A stretch of DNA of 64,000 nucleotides, from assembly GCA_030568195.1 (NCBI GenBank), contig JAJLTO010000016.1, positions 279,948 to 343,947 on the forward strand, in the 5' to 3' direction. A program made the translations under genes and the position numbers. Each line of letters begins with the position of its first letter. Positions within the stretch are counted from its first letter, which is position 1. Under the pieces are notes generated by a model. It did no database searches. It saw only the letters and a program-made list of their open reading frames with translations, and was not told the origin of the DNA. The DNA is from Dipodascopsis uninucleata var. uninucleata. Lineage: Eukaryota > Ascomycota > Lipomycetes > Lipomycetales > Lipomycetaceae. Below, piece after piece: positions 1 through 12,579 of this stretch.

Positions 1-1
1 A

Positions 2-151
2 CGACCGACAGATGAACAGGCAAAATACGACGAAGGTGAAGGAAACATTGATGAAAATATTGAAAAAGAGAACAAAAGAACCAATAAACAAAAGCTCCCA
101 GAGACTTTAGTTCGAATAAGGACATCAAAAGATACACATCTTGATTCATAG
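2..151 (+). CDS. C-terminal fragment of an upstream gene (partial)
   Basis: One frame is open from the left edge for 49 codons and ends at TAG (149-151). The peptide is very hydrophilic and charged, rich in Glu, Lys and Asn, as is common for a disordered protein tail. No domain can be seen in so short a piece, so no function is assigned. It could also be an open stretch of chance, but the composition is coding-like and it stops well before the next gene. Confidence 0.45.
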   Translation, partial: RPTDEQAKYDEGEGNIDENIEKENKRTNKQKLPETLVRIRTSKDTHLDS

Positions 152-533
152 ACCCTTTTGCATATAGAACTCCTCTATTAATTTAATAAGAGAATTAGTG
201 AATTACTTTATATAATCCCCTTTATTGATTTTATGATAGAATCGATAAAACGTCCGTTCTCCACAAAAAGCTACTTTATGCGTATCTAGTATGCTGCTAA
301 TACACGCGGATAGGCTTACGTAGATTATTTACTTGCATTGTACGATTATTTGAGCCTCACTTGAATTAGATGAACTACGCAGCAAAAAAAACCTTCAAAT
401 CAAAACAAAAGGAAGTAATCATTGATTGTTTTCGACTTCTCTTAGCTAACATTCGATTTACTTATCTTTTCGATTAACTGTGATATTTCTACTTATAAAT
501 ATCACAGTAAGATCGTCCAAAATAGCCTCTAAA
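152..533. other. Intergenic, upstream of NUP133
   Basis: AT-rich spacer between the left-edge gene end and the NUP133 start codon. It should hold the 3' end of the first gene and the NUP133 promoter. I see no RNA gene or repeat. Confidence 0.5.
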
Positions 534-3500
534 ATGCAATCAAATTTGACTGGTCAGCGGAGGTCTGCAAGGTTGCAGGCGAGAAGGAGCCGGCAGGTTT
601 CTTCGTCGTTTCGGCTTCAGCAAGATCAGACGCTAAACGGAGGCATATCATCAGCTGATATGAACCAGGATTCAGGGCAAGTTGTCAGATATCAATCATC
701 GTCGGAAAATATCGCCGGTCGTCATCAAGACAGTGCTGTGGAGTTCACAAAGAACTCAAAGTACTGTGTATTGAAGCTCCCAGCTCTACCCAGTATTCTT
801 CGCTCTAGAGAAGGTAACTAGAATATTTTTTGGAGAATTTTGGCGTATGTATGTTCAACTGACTGATGGAAACTTAAGGAAACATAAAGCTCAATGGCTA
901 CTTAAATGCTAGCACGTCAGCTGCTTTGATTCTCACACAAACGACAGCGTATGTTTGGCAATATATCTCGCCTGACCATCTTCCTCCGACTATCTCATTT
1001 CCAATATCAAACACGTCAGGTCTATTACCTCTAGGCGTGCTAGTATCCCCTTCTGCAGGTAGTACAGAGCCAGGTCTAGTCCTATTAAACAGAGACACAG
1101 GCCAGATAGTATATTGGGAGGCTGTCGGTGGAGCCATAGCGGAAGGTCTCTTACATCACAAGAAAGGTGTAGAGGCCATAATTAGCCTTTATCAGGGCGA
1201 GACCCTTGATTACCTTCAAAACATAGAACCGGTTGGAGTGATGTCTGCTACAAGTTCAGGTAGATTTATTCTAGTTTCACTTCACGATGCTGCTGGAAGA
1301 CCGGCAATCCAGTGTACTGTGATGCGTGGTAATGGTACTGGTATCTGGAGCAACTTGAAAGGAGTTTTGAAGCTTGCGAGCACCAGGCGCGACGTTACGG
1401 CCATCAAAGTTGGTAAAACTTTTGGACGTGGAGAGCGTATGGTCGTTACGGTCAATGTTCGCGGTGCAGTCACCAGATGGCACTGCTCTCGGACGGGACA
1501 TTATAATCTTCTTTTCGAGATGGATTTAAGAGAGCAGTTGATAAATTCCATAAGTGAAGTATATCCACAGGCAGAAAGTACTTTTCAGGTACACGACATA
1601 GAAATGCTACCAGATGACGAAAGAACTTGTGTCATACTGGCATCTTTTGTCTACGACGAACAGGAGAGTAAGGAACAAATTTTCTACGTCCTCTTTACAG
1701 TATCTGTTGACCAAAATGATTTCAAAATCGATTCAGTTCATAGGATTACATGTTATTCTAGAATTTCAACGAGAAGCCCAAGGTTGTTTTTGCCTCGACC
1801 AGGATTCACAGCATTCATAGTTCTCTCTCATGCTGTAATTATGGTTGATACTGTACTGAAGCACCGTCGTGAAGGCTTAACAGGTCCATCGTTCTTTAGA
1901 TGGGAAGATGTGGTAGAATTTAAGAGCACTGTTAATATTGTAGCATCTGGCACAGAGGACTTAATTCATGTCAATGATCAGGTATCTCGACATGCTGGCA
2001 TAGTAGTCATAGCGCGAGGATCTGGTGTTATACGAATTGAACGATTCGAGGATGAGCTGGCAATGCGTAGTATGAAATCTAGTGTCGACGTTATTAAGTC
2101 GAAACTAGAGCAAGCAGTATATTATGGTTTCATTGATGAGACTCCTCTTAAGTTCGAGCACGAAAGAGAAGTCGGATATGACGTGGTAGATATAGAAAAG
2201 GCTCTGGGAAACTTCAGTGACGAGATTATAAGTGGGCAATCAATTTACTCTACTCAGGTGCCGGATGTCACTGAATCACTTCTACTTCGATGTCAGGCAC
2301 TGGGCCGTCTTGCTGAGCATCTAAGTGCAATTTTTCCGTCTTTAACTGTTGACTGTAGACTAAAGTTGCTCTGGAAATTAGAAAAAAGTGAAGCGTCTAA
2401 GAATATGTGGAACCTGTGGCAGTCAGACCGACTTGATAACGATACTTTACTTGAGGTTCTCGAAGAATGTACTGGAAAGAAGGTCGGTGTAGATGAATGG
2501 TTTCATGGCGATGTTTCAGGTATCCAGGAACTAGTAACTGTGTATGCTGGCAAGACCCTTATAAGAGCTAAGGCTGCTTCCAGTAATAGAGCTCTTATGA
2601 GAGCCTGTGTTAAGAATATTAATAGTTTGGTTATCATGATGCTAGATTCATCTGCATATTTCATAAGGAATTATTATATGGAAACCGTTTTTCACCTTCC
2701 ACTGACTGCCAACAGTTCATCAGCACCGTGGACATCAACATGGGAAATTCTTTCACTGCTATCTAAACAGTTTGATATCACGAGGGCAATTTGTACGGAA
2801 TCCTGGCAGCAAAAATCAAATGATAATCAAATAGAATTAGAAGTCAAGGAGCTGCTGAACCAACTGGTTGCATTGGCTGAGTGCTTGTGCCGTGCATTTG
2901 TTGAAAGAATATCATATTGTAATACAAACGATTTATTGAGCGAGCAGGCAGAGAATATCAAAGTCCAGTATTTTGATCAGCGAGGCACTTGGATAAAGCC
3001 GTTACTAGATTTTGGTTTCACTGAGAAGGCATTTCAGTTAGCTGAGTACTACAAAGATTTCAAGACTCTAGCAGAAATGTGTCATGAAGAAAAAATCCAG
3101 TTAGAGAGATTATTGGATGATGCGGAAAGAGCAAGTGCAATGGAAAAATTGTCGTCGCGAATCAAGAATTATTTTGACGTATACGAATATGAGTTCGCGG
3201 AAGCTCTTTATCAGTATTATATTGATTCAGGTTTAATGAATCTATTGTTTATTGATTTCCCATCATATCAGCACTACTTGGAAAGGTTTTTATCTGAAAA
3301 ATCATACGATAGAATAGGTTGGATTCACGACTTACAGATCGGTAGAGTAAAAGAAGCCGGTGAAACGCTAATAAAAGTTGCAGACACTATGGACGATTCA
3401 ATTCAGAATAAGAGACTTCAATTAAGCATAGCAAAACTTTGCATGGTATCTGCTACTATGCATGGTGCAGACGCAAGGACTCAAATTGACATGATCAACG

Positions 3501-3568
3501 AACAACTGAGTAGTTTATATGATATGGAACAGGAACAAGACGAGAAAAATGCAATAGAGCAGCACTAA
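534..3568 (+). CDS. NUP133: Nucleoporin Nup133 (Y complex of the nuclear pore)
   Basis: Two exons, 534-813 and 921-3568, give about 975 aa. The 107-bp intron has a GTAACT donor and a CAG acceptor, and the join completes an Ala codon. The start is the first ATG in frame; the longer open frame upstream begins only at a GTG. The N-terminal half (about residues 60-450) has the short strand-like segments of the Nup133 beta-propeller, beginning with a conserved stretch KYCVLKLPALPSIL and ending in TAYVWQY. The C-terminal half is mainly helical, as in the Nup133 C-terminal domain, and includes a segment LLDFGFTEKAFQLAEYYKDF. Length is in the normal family range. In other fungi the protein anchors the Y complex at the nuclear envelope. 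The identification rests on recalled family similarity. Confidence 0.85.
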
Positions 3569-3864
3569 TAGCTATTACACTCTAATAGGTTAGCTTTATG
3601 AAGTATAGTACTATCTAAAGCGATTTTCTCCTGAATCTATGTAAGATATGTTTTGATGGAAATATAAAAATAATAATTTTAATTATGGAATTACTAGCAT
3701 AGACTTGATGGCTGCCAAAGACTGTAGTTTCTGCTTTCTATAGAGCACTTCCCAAAACTACACTATAATTTTATTTAATTATATGACTTTATATATCCTG
3801 AAATTGAAATGCTAAAAGCTTCAAGTAAGACAATCTGTATGCATGTTTACAAATACTGAAAGGC

Positions 3865-4465
3865 TCAGTCGCGCCGTATCCATGTAATACTTATTACAAT
3901 ATTTAAACCTGCATCCTGGACACCGCCTGCCCACTGAAAGTTATACATTCCATCAGTTTCACTATTCCAATAGGCACCACTAGTCGAATGTATCCCTCTA
4001 GATTTTGCCGTTGTGTCATTTTGTATTATTGTAGAGTAGACTATGAACTTATGAGTTGGACATACATCGATCAACGACTTCAGTATTGCTTTTATTAATG
4101 CCTCGTTCCAAAACGTAGTCTTATCGTGTGCGTATGTCGTTTCAGGCAGAATAAGTTGTTCGCAAGACTATCATAAATATAGATCATTAGAATTAAAGCT
4201 ACTATATCTCAATCATTCTTTTCCTTGACTGAAAAAAACAACATAACAATACCTTCTTGCATAGCTCGTTTAGTTGTTCGATTGGAATCGGCTAACAAAA
4301 GAAGAATTAGAAACTTAGATATTAATGCATACCTTCTACGGTATCATTTAACTTCAAATATGTGATGCTCTCCTATAGAAATGGCGTATATGCATCAACA
4401 TCAAGATATTTACTTACGCATGTAGAAGAAAGTGCCGTCTCTTCTGGCACACGGGGAGTTGCCAT
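3865..4465 (-). CDS. Tctex1-family dynein light chain
   Basis: Four exons are read on the minus strand: 4418-4465, 4340-4372, 4253-4291 and 3865-4167, giving about 140 aa. Three of them are only 33-48 bp. The last exon carries the Tctex1 signature: a segment FIVYSTIIQND, then GIHSTSGAYWNSETDGMYNF, then a final hydrophobic strand VISITWI. The N-terminal exons supply the short leader and helix PIPIEQLNELCKKSCEQL seen in fungal members. Tctex1 light chains dimerise on the dynein intermediate chain and help cargo binding. The exon 2 donor is uncertain. A better-looking GTATGC donor lies 7 bp downstream but breaks the frame, so GTAGAA was chosen. The annotation of the last exon is firm; the first three exons are inferred from splice signals and phase. 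Confidence 0.8.
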
Positions 4466-4916
4466 GGTTGCTGACTTCGACACAGCGCTTTCTATTCACA
4501 TAAAACTATACAGATAGATTCTCACTTTTTCGTATTCTCACTGCCAACTGAGAATGTCCTAACTTGGTTTAATAACAGATTACTTGCGGAAACCAAATAA
4601 AATGAATAATCTGATCGATAAATAAGCTGTCCAAGAAGCTCTTTGCTCGGGGTTATACAGTATGTATAATATGGAGAAATGACCTTTTTCTATGTACCAT
4701 CTATTTCAGCCGCAAACAACCCTATGCCAGATCAAAACACTTCGTCTATGTAGAAATTAACTAAAGGGAGAGAAATAAAAGATTACGGGAATTCACTTCA
4801 TATCATCTAAATAGCGTGGACAGGAGACAATTTCTATAGTCAACATATTTCTTTTTAAGATTGAAAGTTCTAAAAGATAATAGAAACTAGGATAGCTTCG
4901 ATTAAAAAAGATTGTC
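4466..4916. other. Intergenic, shared divergent promoter region
   Basis: This spacer separates the start codons of the divergent Tctex1 and p24 genes, so it probably holds both promoters. It is AT-rich. I see no ORF, RNA gene or repeat in it. Confidence 0.5.
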
Positions 4917-5807
4917 ATGATGAAAACTGGCTTGCTGTTGTTGTTACTGGTAACAACACTAGCTGAACGAGTTAATGGTCTCTACTTCTATTTGGAAGGA
5001 TCAGAACGAAAATGCTTCATGGAAGATCTGCCAAAAGATACCTTGGTTGTCGGTATGCTACACATAATATATAAAATGATGCATTTCTCGTGATAGAATA
5101 AAGCTAGGAAGTGGTAGATTCATGATTTTACTAATTTATTGATACCTTGCGTGTATTTCTACTTATAGGATATTACAAAGCTGAAGAATTCGTGCCAGAG
5201 ACTAATTCCTTTGTTCAGCCACCCAACCTAGCGATTCATATTACAGTCGAAGAGACCTTTGATAATAATCACAGGGTTGTTATGCAAAAAGGTCAAGCTA
5301 ATGGAAAGTTGACTTTCTCTGCTGCAGATTCTGGTGAGCACCGTATCTGTTTCCAGACCAACTCAGGTGGAGCTGGATGGTTCTCAAAGCAGGCAGTCAG
5401 ATTAAATCTTGACATTGCTATTGGAGAGACAAGTGTTTTTGACAAAAAATCAACTGTAAACAAGAAGATCACGCCTTTGGTTGAAAAGATTCAGGAGCTA
5501 AATCATCGACTGATGGATATCAAGAGAGAACAGATCTTCCAAAGGGTTAGTCTTAACATATTCAAGTAGTCTTTGAAGTACAAATTCCGCGACTTCTAAA
5601 TTCTTTCAGCTAGTTGTAGTACATTTTGTATGATATTGACTAAGACTCTTAATTTAGGAGCGTGAGGCGGAGTTTAGAGATGAATCTGAAAAAATCAATG
5701 CGCGCGTTGTTAGGTGGAGCATCATTCAATTGATCGTTCTTGGTGTGACTTGCGCCTGGCAATTATCTCATCTCAGGGGTTTCTTTGTCAAGCAAAAACT
5801 TGTTTAA
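4917..5807 (+). CDS. p24 family cargo receptor, alpha type (Erp1/TMED9-like)
   Basis: Three exons, 4917-5052, 5169-5545 and 5658-5807, give about 220 aa. A signal peptide of Leu runs (residues 1-20) is followed by a GOLD domain starting [13 protein letters not shown] with the two conserved Cys (KCF and HRICFQ). A coiled coil follows, then one membrane segment [17 protein letters not shown], and a short cytosolic tail ending KQKLV. That ending fits a KxKxx signal for COPI. The LYF start of the mature protein and the tail match the p24-alpha class. These proteins cycle between ER and Golgi and help load cargo, including GPI-anchored proteins, into COPII vesicles. Two adjacent ATG codons (4917 and 4920) are possible starts and make no practical difference. 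Confidence 0.9.
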
Positions 5808-6885
5808 GATATTTTCTATGTGAAAATTATGTACTATATAATTTTTGCTAGCCTAATGATCAGTTATTAATGCCACATCACTTGTTACCATGAACAACTG
5901 ATTTATATCCACTACGATCATATATAGATTCGCTCTTTATAAGCTGTAAGTATCTTGAGCTTGGAAAGCCAGCAACGATTGGCCGCTCATTGATAGCATG
6001 CTGTTCATTTTTTTTTCTATAATGTCGGTTCTCATACTTTATATAGATTTGTACGTTGTAATGATGTATTTCGTCTGTCTATCTGTTTCTGGTTTGTAAA
6101 GTAATGATATCGCCAATAATATTGTTTACCAATGAGCCATAAATTTGCTAGGAATATTATGCTGCTCAATAACACTGAATGAGAGATTAGATACCTTATG
6201 GTGAGTTTTTCGCAGTACTTAAAAAGTACACGTTGCACAATTAACATTGCGTGACCTGGACCTAGACTCCACCTTCAAACGTACAATAATGCAATCCACA
6301 GATTATTTGCATAATATAATATACAGAGTATAAATCATGAAAGAAATAATCTGATAGGAATCAATCAATCAAACAGAAATGAAGCTTGTATTTATTATAT
6401 TAGTTTCATGCAAGCAAACTTATTTTCAAATGCCAAATTAGTCCAAAATTTATACAATGTAGTCAACAAGAAGGACGGCGACGATCCATCAGATCAAAAG
6501 CATATACATCTCGCATGCTAACCGCAAAAACATTACGAATAGCTAGAAGAGTCTGTAAAGCCCTTTCGTATAAGATACGTCAATTAAGATATCAAAGTAG
6601 AGAAAAGGAAACAGCGCCAAAATAATTTAACCAGATCTGTTAGTCACATATAGAAAAGAGAAATGAAATTCCATCTTCAGTAAGATATCAATAATAATCG
6701 TTAGCAGCAAAGAAGCGAAAATATTGTCATTCATATACGACCTCAAAAAGAGCAAACAAATTTTGAGCCCTAACAAAGAAAATTTAGAGGGAACTTCAAT
6801 AGCTCTCAAATAAAGGAATATTGAAACAATTTATAAATCGACTGTTCGTATAACTATTACCCAGATAACCATAGCAAAGCTACAA
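5808..6885. other. Intergenic between two gene ends
   Basis: AT-rich spacer of about 1.1 kb between the 3' ends of the p24 gene and VTC1. The short frames here look like chance. I recognise no RNA gene. Confidence 0.5.
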
Positions 6886-7449
6886 CTATGTTGCAGTTCT
6901 GATACGAAGGAAGAAGTTGATAATAACTGAGAGCAATAAAAAGAAGCAAAGCATGGTAGGTCCAAATCTATCATCATAGGGACCTGCACCACGTCTTCTA
7001 ATGGCGGCAGCACGCCAATGATAAGTAACCAAAGCGTAAATCATAGTAGCCATAGCTGTAGAGCATCAGGAGCCTTTCGTTAGCTTTCAATAGAAGTGAC
7101 ATCTCCAATCCGACAACTACTGCATTGCACTATAATCCAATCACTTACCAAGGAGAGTAAATAAGCCCGCAGAGAAACGACCAACTTTATCACCGAAATT
7201 CAACAAAGCAACCCCCAAGCCACCCAAAATTACAGTGAAATGAAGCCAAGAAAGAAAGGTCCGCTCGTTAGCGAAGAACACCTATGCTCAAAAAGCATGC
7301 ATTGTTAGAATTCAGTACCTTCCAAGTAGAAGAAACTTGCGTCAAGCCAAATTTATTCTAAACCAATATAGACTTACCTTTGGCTCAACACGAACTGGCA
7401 GAGCGATTCGCTTTCCAGGTGGCCCAGTCATCAAAGCAGCAGAAGACAT
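6886..7449 (-). CDS. VTC1: Vacuolar transporter chaperone subunit 1 (polyphosphate synthase complex)
   Basis: Three exons, 7378-7449, 7149-7281 and 6886-7055, give 124 aa, close to the usual 125-130. The protein starts [20 protein letters not shown] and continues [12 protein letters not shown], the family signature. It then has the three membrane segments of the VTC1 fold with [17 protein letters not shown] between segments 2 and 3. VTC1 is the small membrane subunit of the complex that makes polyphosphate and moves it into the vacuole. A likely 5'UTR intron lies at 7471-7576, with a GTAAGT donor and a TTAG acceptor just before the start. All coding junctions keep frame. Confidence 0.95.
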
Positions 7450-8862
7450 TTTGCACTGGATGAATGCACCCTAAGTATATATTGGACTTTCTCAGTATTG
7501 TTAGTTCTTGCTTTGAATATATATACGAAAACTGTCTTCCGAATGCCATGCCCAACAATAAACAATTAGTACTTACATTTGAAGCGTGTTGGTAATATTC
7601 CGCTCGATCTTCGAATCAGCGAATATGATGAGAATTCGAGAAGAAAAGATCTACTGAAGACAATCCTGCAAATATAAACTATATAAAAAAATGACGAGTG
7701 AAGAACTAAAATCTCTTTGGGGTCAGAAAAACACCAAACGTAACAAGATGTATGTTAAAAAGGCTTAACGCTTGACGCATTTCTACTTACCGCAAATAAA
7801 ACTCGAGTCTTGTGCACGTGTTGGTCGCTACATAATATGACTTATGCCACAAATCCACATGATATTTATAGTTAAACAAGAATTCATAGCTAGCTTCCCA
7901 TTTTGGAATATCAACGTTCCAAAACCTATAGTTATTATGCAAGCCATAACTAGGAGGATGTATTGGCCATGGACCACAGAATGTAAGGTGTAAACAAAGA
8001 ATTATGGGAAGCTGTCATTTAATCACAATTGGAAAAATTGCATGAGTACTTCTGTATCGATGGCTCAATGATATTGTGAATACTAGTATTTAGTTTGGGT
8101 TTATCGTGCATTCAGTAACCCGAGAACAGAACTTCTAAATAACACAGTTTGCATCTAGCAGAATATGACCTTTTCTATATTATATAATGTGTTCTCCCTA
8201 CAACGCATACGTAATCAAATGCGTAGATCAAATTTTCAGTGATGTAAATATTGGCATGGAAAAAGTTATGCTAAAAAGGTATATCTGCATATAATATTTA
8301 TCACAAATTATGATGTCAAGATCACCAAGGATAGCGTCTACAGTTTGTAAACAAGACATCAATGGAAATAATGAATGAAAACTATGAGAACGAAACACAA
8401 CGTAGGAATATATAGCATAAAGGATCGAAGAATGAATTGAGAAATATATGAGTTTGCAAATTAGACAAAAACAATTTGAAGTTGATAAATATGAATGACT
8501 AGGAAAGTGTAAGGAAGTGATGAAGATGAAGATACATGATTAAACAAACAGAAGCAGAATTAAAAACAACAAAAAAACGCTAATAAGAAAAATTCAATGA
8601 ATAAAAACAAATATACGTGCTAAACAACGACGACAAGTATGTAATTTATATTAAGTATGATTAAGACGAAAACCAAACTTGAGATGATATACACCGATGC
8701 ATTCAACATGTAACAAGTAACCAGTGTGAACAAGATAATAAAAGGACACCAAAGCTCTTAAGATTATAAGAAATAGAATATAGGAACGGACAAAAAGAAA
8801 TAAACTGGAATAATTCCCCACCACCTTTGCAATTCAAACAAAAAAATCCAAATTTGAAAGTT
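7450..8862. other. Intergenic, VTC1 leader and CK1 3' region
   Basis: This stretch holds the VTC1 5'UTR and promoter and, at its right, the likely 3'UTR of the casein kinase gene. A 25-codon frame at about 7690-7770 was looked at and not accepted. No RNA gene is seen. Confidence 0.5.
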
Positions 8863-10631
8863 TTAACCACAGCAAAAAATACCGAATTTCTCCCAGAATC
8901 CTTTCTGCTCTTGTCGCTGTCCATTGCCGTGCACAATTTGCTGTTGTTGTTGCTGCTGCTGCGCTGGCATCTGTTGACCACCACGTCTACTCTTACTACC
9001 GTGTCTAACAACTACCGGACTTGGTGGTGGTGGCTGAGCCTGGTTAAGTCTAGCAGCAGTGAGCTGAGCTTGCGAGTGACGTGGTGTATTACCAATCCTA
9101 GGGTCATTCGTAGAGTGATAATTTTGATTATAGTATGGATTCTGAGAACTTGGATGCTTGCTTCCTACATCCCATCCCTTACCACCATTGAGCTTCATCC
9201 AGTCGTACTCTCCATCTTCAACTTCATTGACAGAACGAAGAGCCTGAGTAAACAAGTCACGGAGATAATCGTAATCTGGTGTATCTTCAAAACCAAGATT
9301 ACGAACGTACGTCAAATACTTCTCGAATTGCTCAGGGAATCCCTCACATAAATCCTTGATTTGAGTAGTCTGTTTTTTCTCGCCAATCTTTTCATATTTT
9401 TGTTTGTTGGTAGCGGCTTTAAGACCTTGCCAAGGCAACCCACCTCGAAGAAAATACATGAAAACATGTCCCAGTGCTTCCAGATCATCTCGTCGCGATT
9501 GCTCACGGCCAAGATGAGTGTTAATACTCATATATCGTGCAGTACCACTCAAACTCTTTCGCTCACGATAGGGGATATGCTGCTTGGTCTTTGGATCACG
9601 ATATTGCTTAGCCATACCGAAGTCAACAACGTAGATTAAATTAGCATTTTTAGTACCTGGTCTACCAATAAGGAAATTATCCGGCTTGATATCTCTATAA
9701 ATAAGATTCTTCTCGTGAATAGTCTGCACACGGGTGATCATTTGCTTGGCTACCATGACAACAGTTTTTATACTGAATCTTCTTCCACACCAATCAAACA
9801 AATCCTCTAAACTTGGACCGAGCAAATCGATCACAAGAATGTTGTGGAGACCTTCCTGACCGAAATAATAAACATTTGGAATACCAACACAGCCGACTAA
9901 AATCTTATATGTTCTATATTCATCTCGTAGCTGAGGTGCATCACTTTTTCTTGGTTCCTGCAAAAATCCACATCAGCAAAACGTTACTCAATAGGCAAGC
10001 GATATCCTCCTTATACATATTCCCCGACAGTGACAATAAAAATAAAAAAAAGGTTTGACAAGACACAAATGAATAAACAATTTTAATCCACATAGCTGAG
10101 AAAGAGAAAAGATTGCAATATCATCAGAGAACAGTAACAGAGGAAAATTAAGATAAACAAGTTGGTCATCGATCACAAATTTAACTGATAACGAGAACAA
10201 AAATATTCTTCAAATATATACACATTTAGCACATCAAACGACATGATACTATAATGTGCAAATAATGAACAAGATTTCTTTTATAGCTGATCTCGCATCA
10301 GCTCATAACAAGCTCTTCTGATGCGGTCCATTAACACCAAAATTTCAATACTATGAAATCCATCGATTAAAATACCTCTACTCCTTGCTACCTCCTTCCG
10401 CCATCTCCTATCATCCACAAAACTCATCCTACTGACTTCAATATGATATCAAGAAATAAAAAGATTAAATAAGTATTGTATACGTACAAATTTTATAGCA
10501 ACTTGTCTATTATTTAGAAGATTTGTGCCTTCGAAAATTACTCCGAATGATCCCTCACCGATCTTCTTACCAACGCGGTAATGTACACCGACCACATTAG
10601 ACGAGTGTAATTGGCCGGTAGTCGAGCTCAT
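8863..10631 (-). CDS. Casein kinase I, Yck/Cki membrane type
   Basis: Exons 10488-10631 and 8863-9957 give about 412 aa. Exon 1 carries the ATP loop [11 protein letters not shown] and the VAIKF lysine. Exon 2 resumes at [18 protein letters not shown] and carries the catalytic loop [12 protein letters not shown] and DFGMA. The kinase domain (about residues 15-300) closely matches Yck1/Yck2 and S. pombe Cki proteins, including [20 protein letters not shown]. The tail is Gln-rich, with a run of Gln codons, and ends IFCCG. The Cys pair near the end is the expected palmitoylation site that anchors Yck kinases to the plasma membrane. The intron, 530 bp, is much longer than others in this window. 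The kinase acts in nutrient signalling, endocytosis and morphogenesis in related fungi. Confidence 0.93.
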
Positions 10632-12579
10632 TGTCGAAGTAATGTATATGGTACTCTCTAGACTATAACAAAACGCAAAAGTGTATGGCTAAAGCACACC
10701 GCCGATAAGTGGTCTATATGGATATAAATAGGTACAATATGATAGCGGCTATGTAGCGTCTCTATAACTTTTTAAATCTCGAATTCTAGCAGTTTTGGAA
10801 CAAATATCGATCGTCCCTGCTCGTCGCACTGCCTAAGTCAATCTATCAAGTGAAAATCTGCGAAAATCTGCGAAAATCTGCAAAAAAACCGATGATGATT
10901 TAAATGAAATGGAACGTGGCAACCAATCCGATAAAATGGAAAAGTAGTCAGTCGACGACCCACTGAAGAATTTCTCTAAACGCTGCCTGACAAAAACAAA
11001 ATGGAAAATAACCTTCACGCCCTAGTTTATCTCTATATAATACGTGCTCTTTCCGACATACAAATATATTCCGATACTATATTTCTCTATGAATTCTTCC
11101 AGTAAAGTCTCCAGTAAAGTCTCTGTAATTATATACAATAAGATTATTCTATGAGGAAGCACTCAAAGGGGAGGAAGAGTCAAAGCACTGTAATTTAGAA
11201 GGGCAAATTAATCTATTAAAAAAATGATAAAATAGAAATAAAAAATTCTAAAGATGAAAGCGATGAAGGGGAAGGAAATTGGATATGAAGGGAAGATAAC
11301 CTATTTCTTGAAATAGAGGTAAGAGGGAAAAAGCTAAGGGCAGTAACAGTTATAATGGAGTTAGCTAAAGACAGGGAAGAGGGGGGGGCAAAGAGAGTAA
11401 AAGGAAAAATAATATCTGTTAGAACGAGAATATCAAAATTTGAATAATAAAATACGCAAAAATTAAAATAGAAAAGAGACTTTTCTAGGCTTTATTTAGA
11501 GCGTAAATTTTTAACGCGCCAGTACAGAGCAGAAATGCGAGTACTTGAACATAATAATATATCATAAAAACGTGAGATGCAACAGCCACGATACTAAATC
11601 TCTTGGCTGGGCAGTAACTTGTATTCACGCACAGAGATAATAGATATAGAATACAAGAAGTCTATATGATATTTAGTCTTATGAAAGGGGAGCTGTAATT
11701 TTCGCAGAAAACCTATGAAATTAGTGATCTCTAAATTGGCGAAGTTGGCTTACAGTGTGAGTGCTGTAAGTGAACTATAACAGAACTAAGCGGCAGACGA
11801 GATAAAAAACGGGACAATTCGTTTTAAAATTTTGTGTTTCGAAGTTTTTAGGACTGATTCTCAATCAATATTTGGACAAGCTGGTTTTTGAAAGAGTTAG
11901 GTGGGATTATTACTATTGTTTTGCACTAGCTAGATATATATAGACTAGCGAAAATACCTGGAGGATAGCACGACCCCATTCCTCATATGAAAATATAATA
12001 CGACGCTAAGTTTCCTAAAATGGTAACTTTACTTGTTTCAGGAAAGTGTTTCTGCAAGCATGACCAAATATTTCTACGATTGTGGCAGATAATTACGTAA
12101 TTCTACTATTAACGATTAGGCTTTTTTTAGTATTCCAGATGTGTTGCTCTTATATGAAGGGCCTACGTATATATACATATACCGCTGCAAGAACGTCGTT
12201 GTTAGTTACATGGCTGACTATATTAAAATACCTATGTATAAATTCTTGCTCTATTTAGCTTGTTAAGGGAAGGAGACAGACTGCGAGGAAGATGCATGCG
12301 TAAGTCGAGGGAGATGAATATGAGATTTGCTATCCTTGTTTCGATGAGTTATTCATAGCCAACGCATATTGGATGAACAAAATATCTGTAAATGGACTTG
12401 GCCGTACCGAGTTAGAGCCCACTAGATTCGGTCTTGGTTTTGGGGCATTTACTTCGCTGGGGTCCTATATTGCAATATGTATAGTATAATTTATATATTC
12501 GACATCCAATGCTCATCGCCATATGACTACTGCTTATATAGTTAGATGTTAACATTTGTAAGACTGTTATTATTTATTG
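10632..12579. other. Long AT-rich intergenic region upstream of CK1
   Basis: About 1.9 kb with no accepted ORF. It should contain the CK1 promoter and leader in its left part. One short tandem repeat is listed separately. Purine-rich stretches occur around 11150-11450. No tRNA or snRNA is recognised. Confidence 0.45.
10851..10881. repeat. Three-copy 10-bp tandem repeat
   Basis: The unit GAAAATCTGC is repeated three times head to tail in the CK1 upstream region. The function is unknown. It might be part of the leader of the kinase mRNA or simply slippage. Confidence 0.8.

Noticed and set aside
7690-7770. 25-codon ATG frame upstream of VTC1
   Set aside because: Too short, on the opposite strand to both neighbours and with no support.
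8827-9351. 174-codon plus-strand frame opposite CK1
   Set aside because: Antisense shadow of the kinase gene with no family features and Leu runs derived from the Gln codons.
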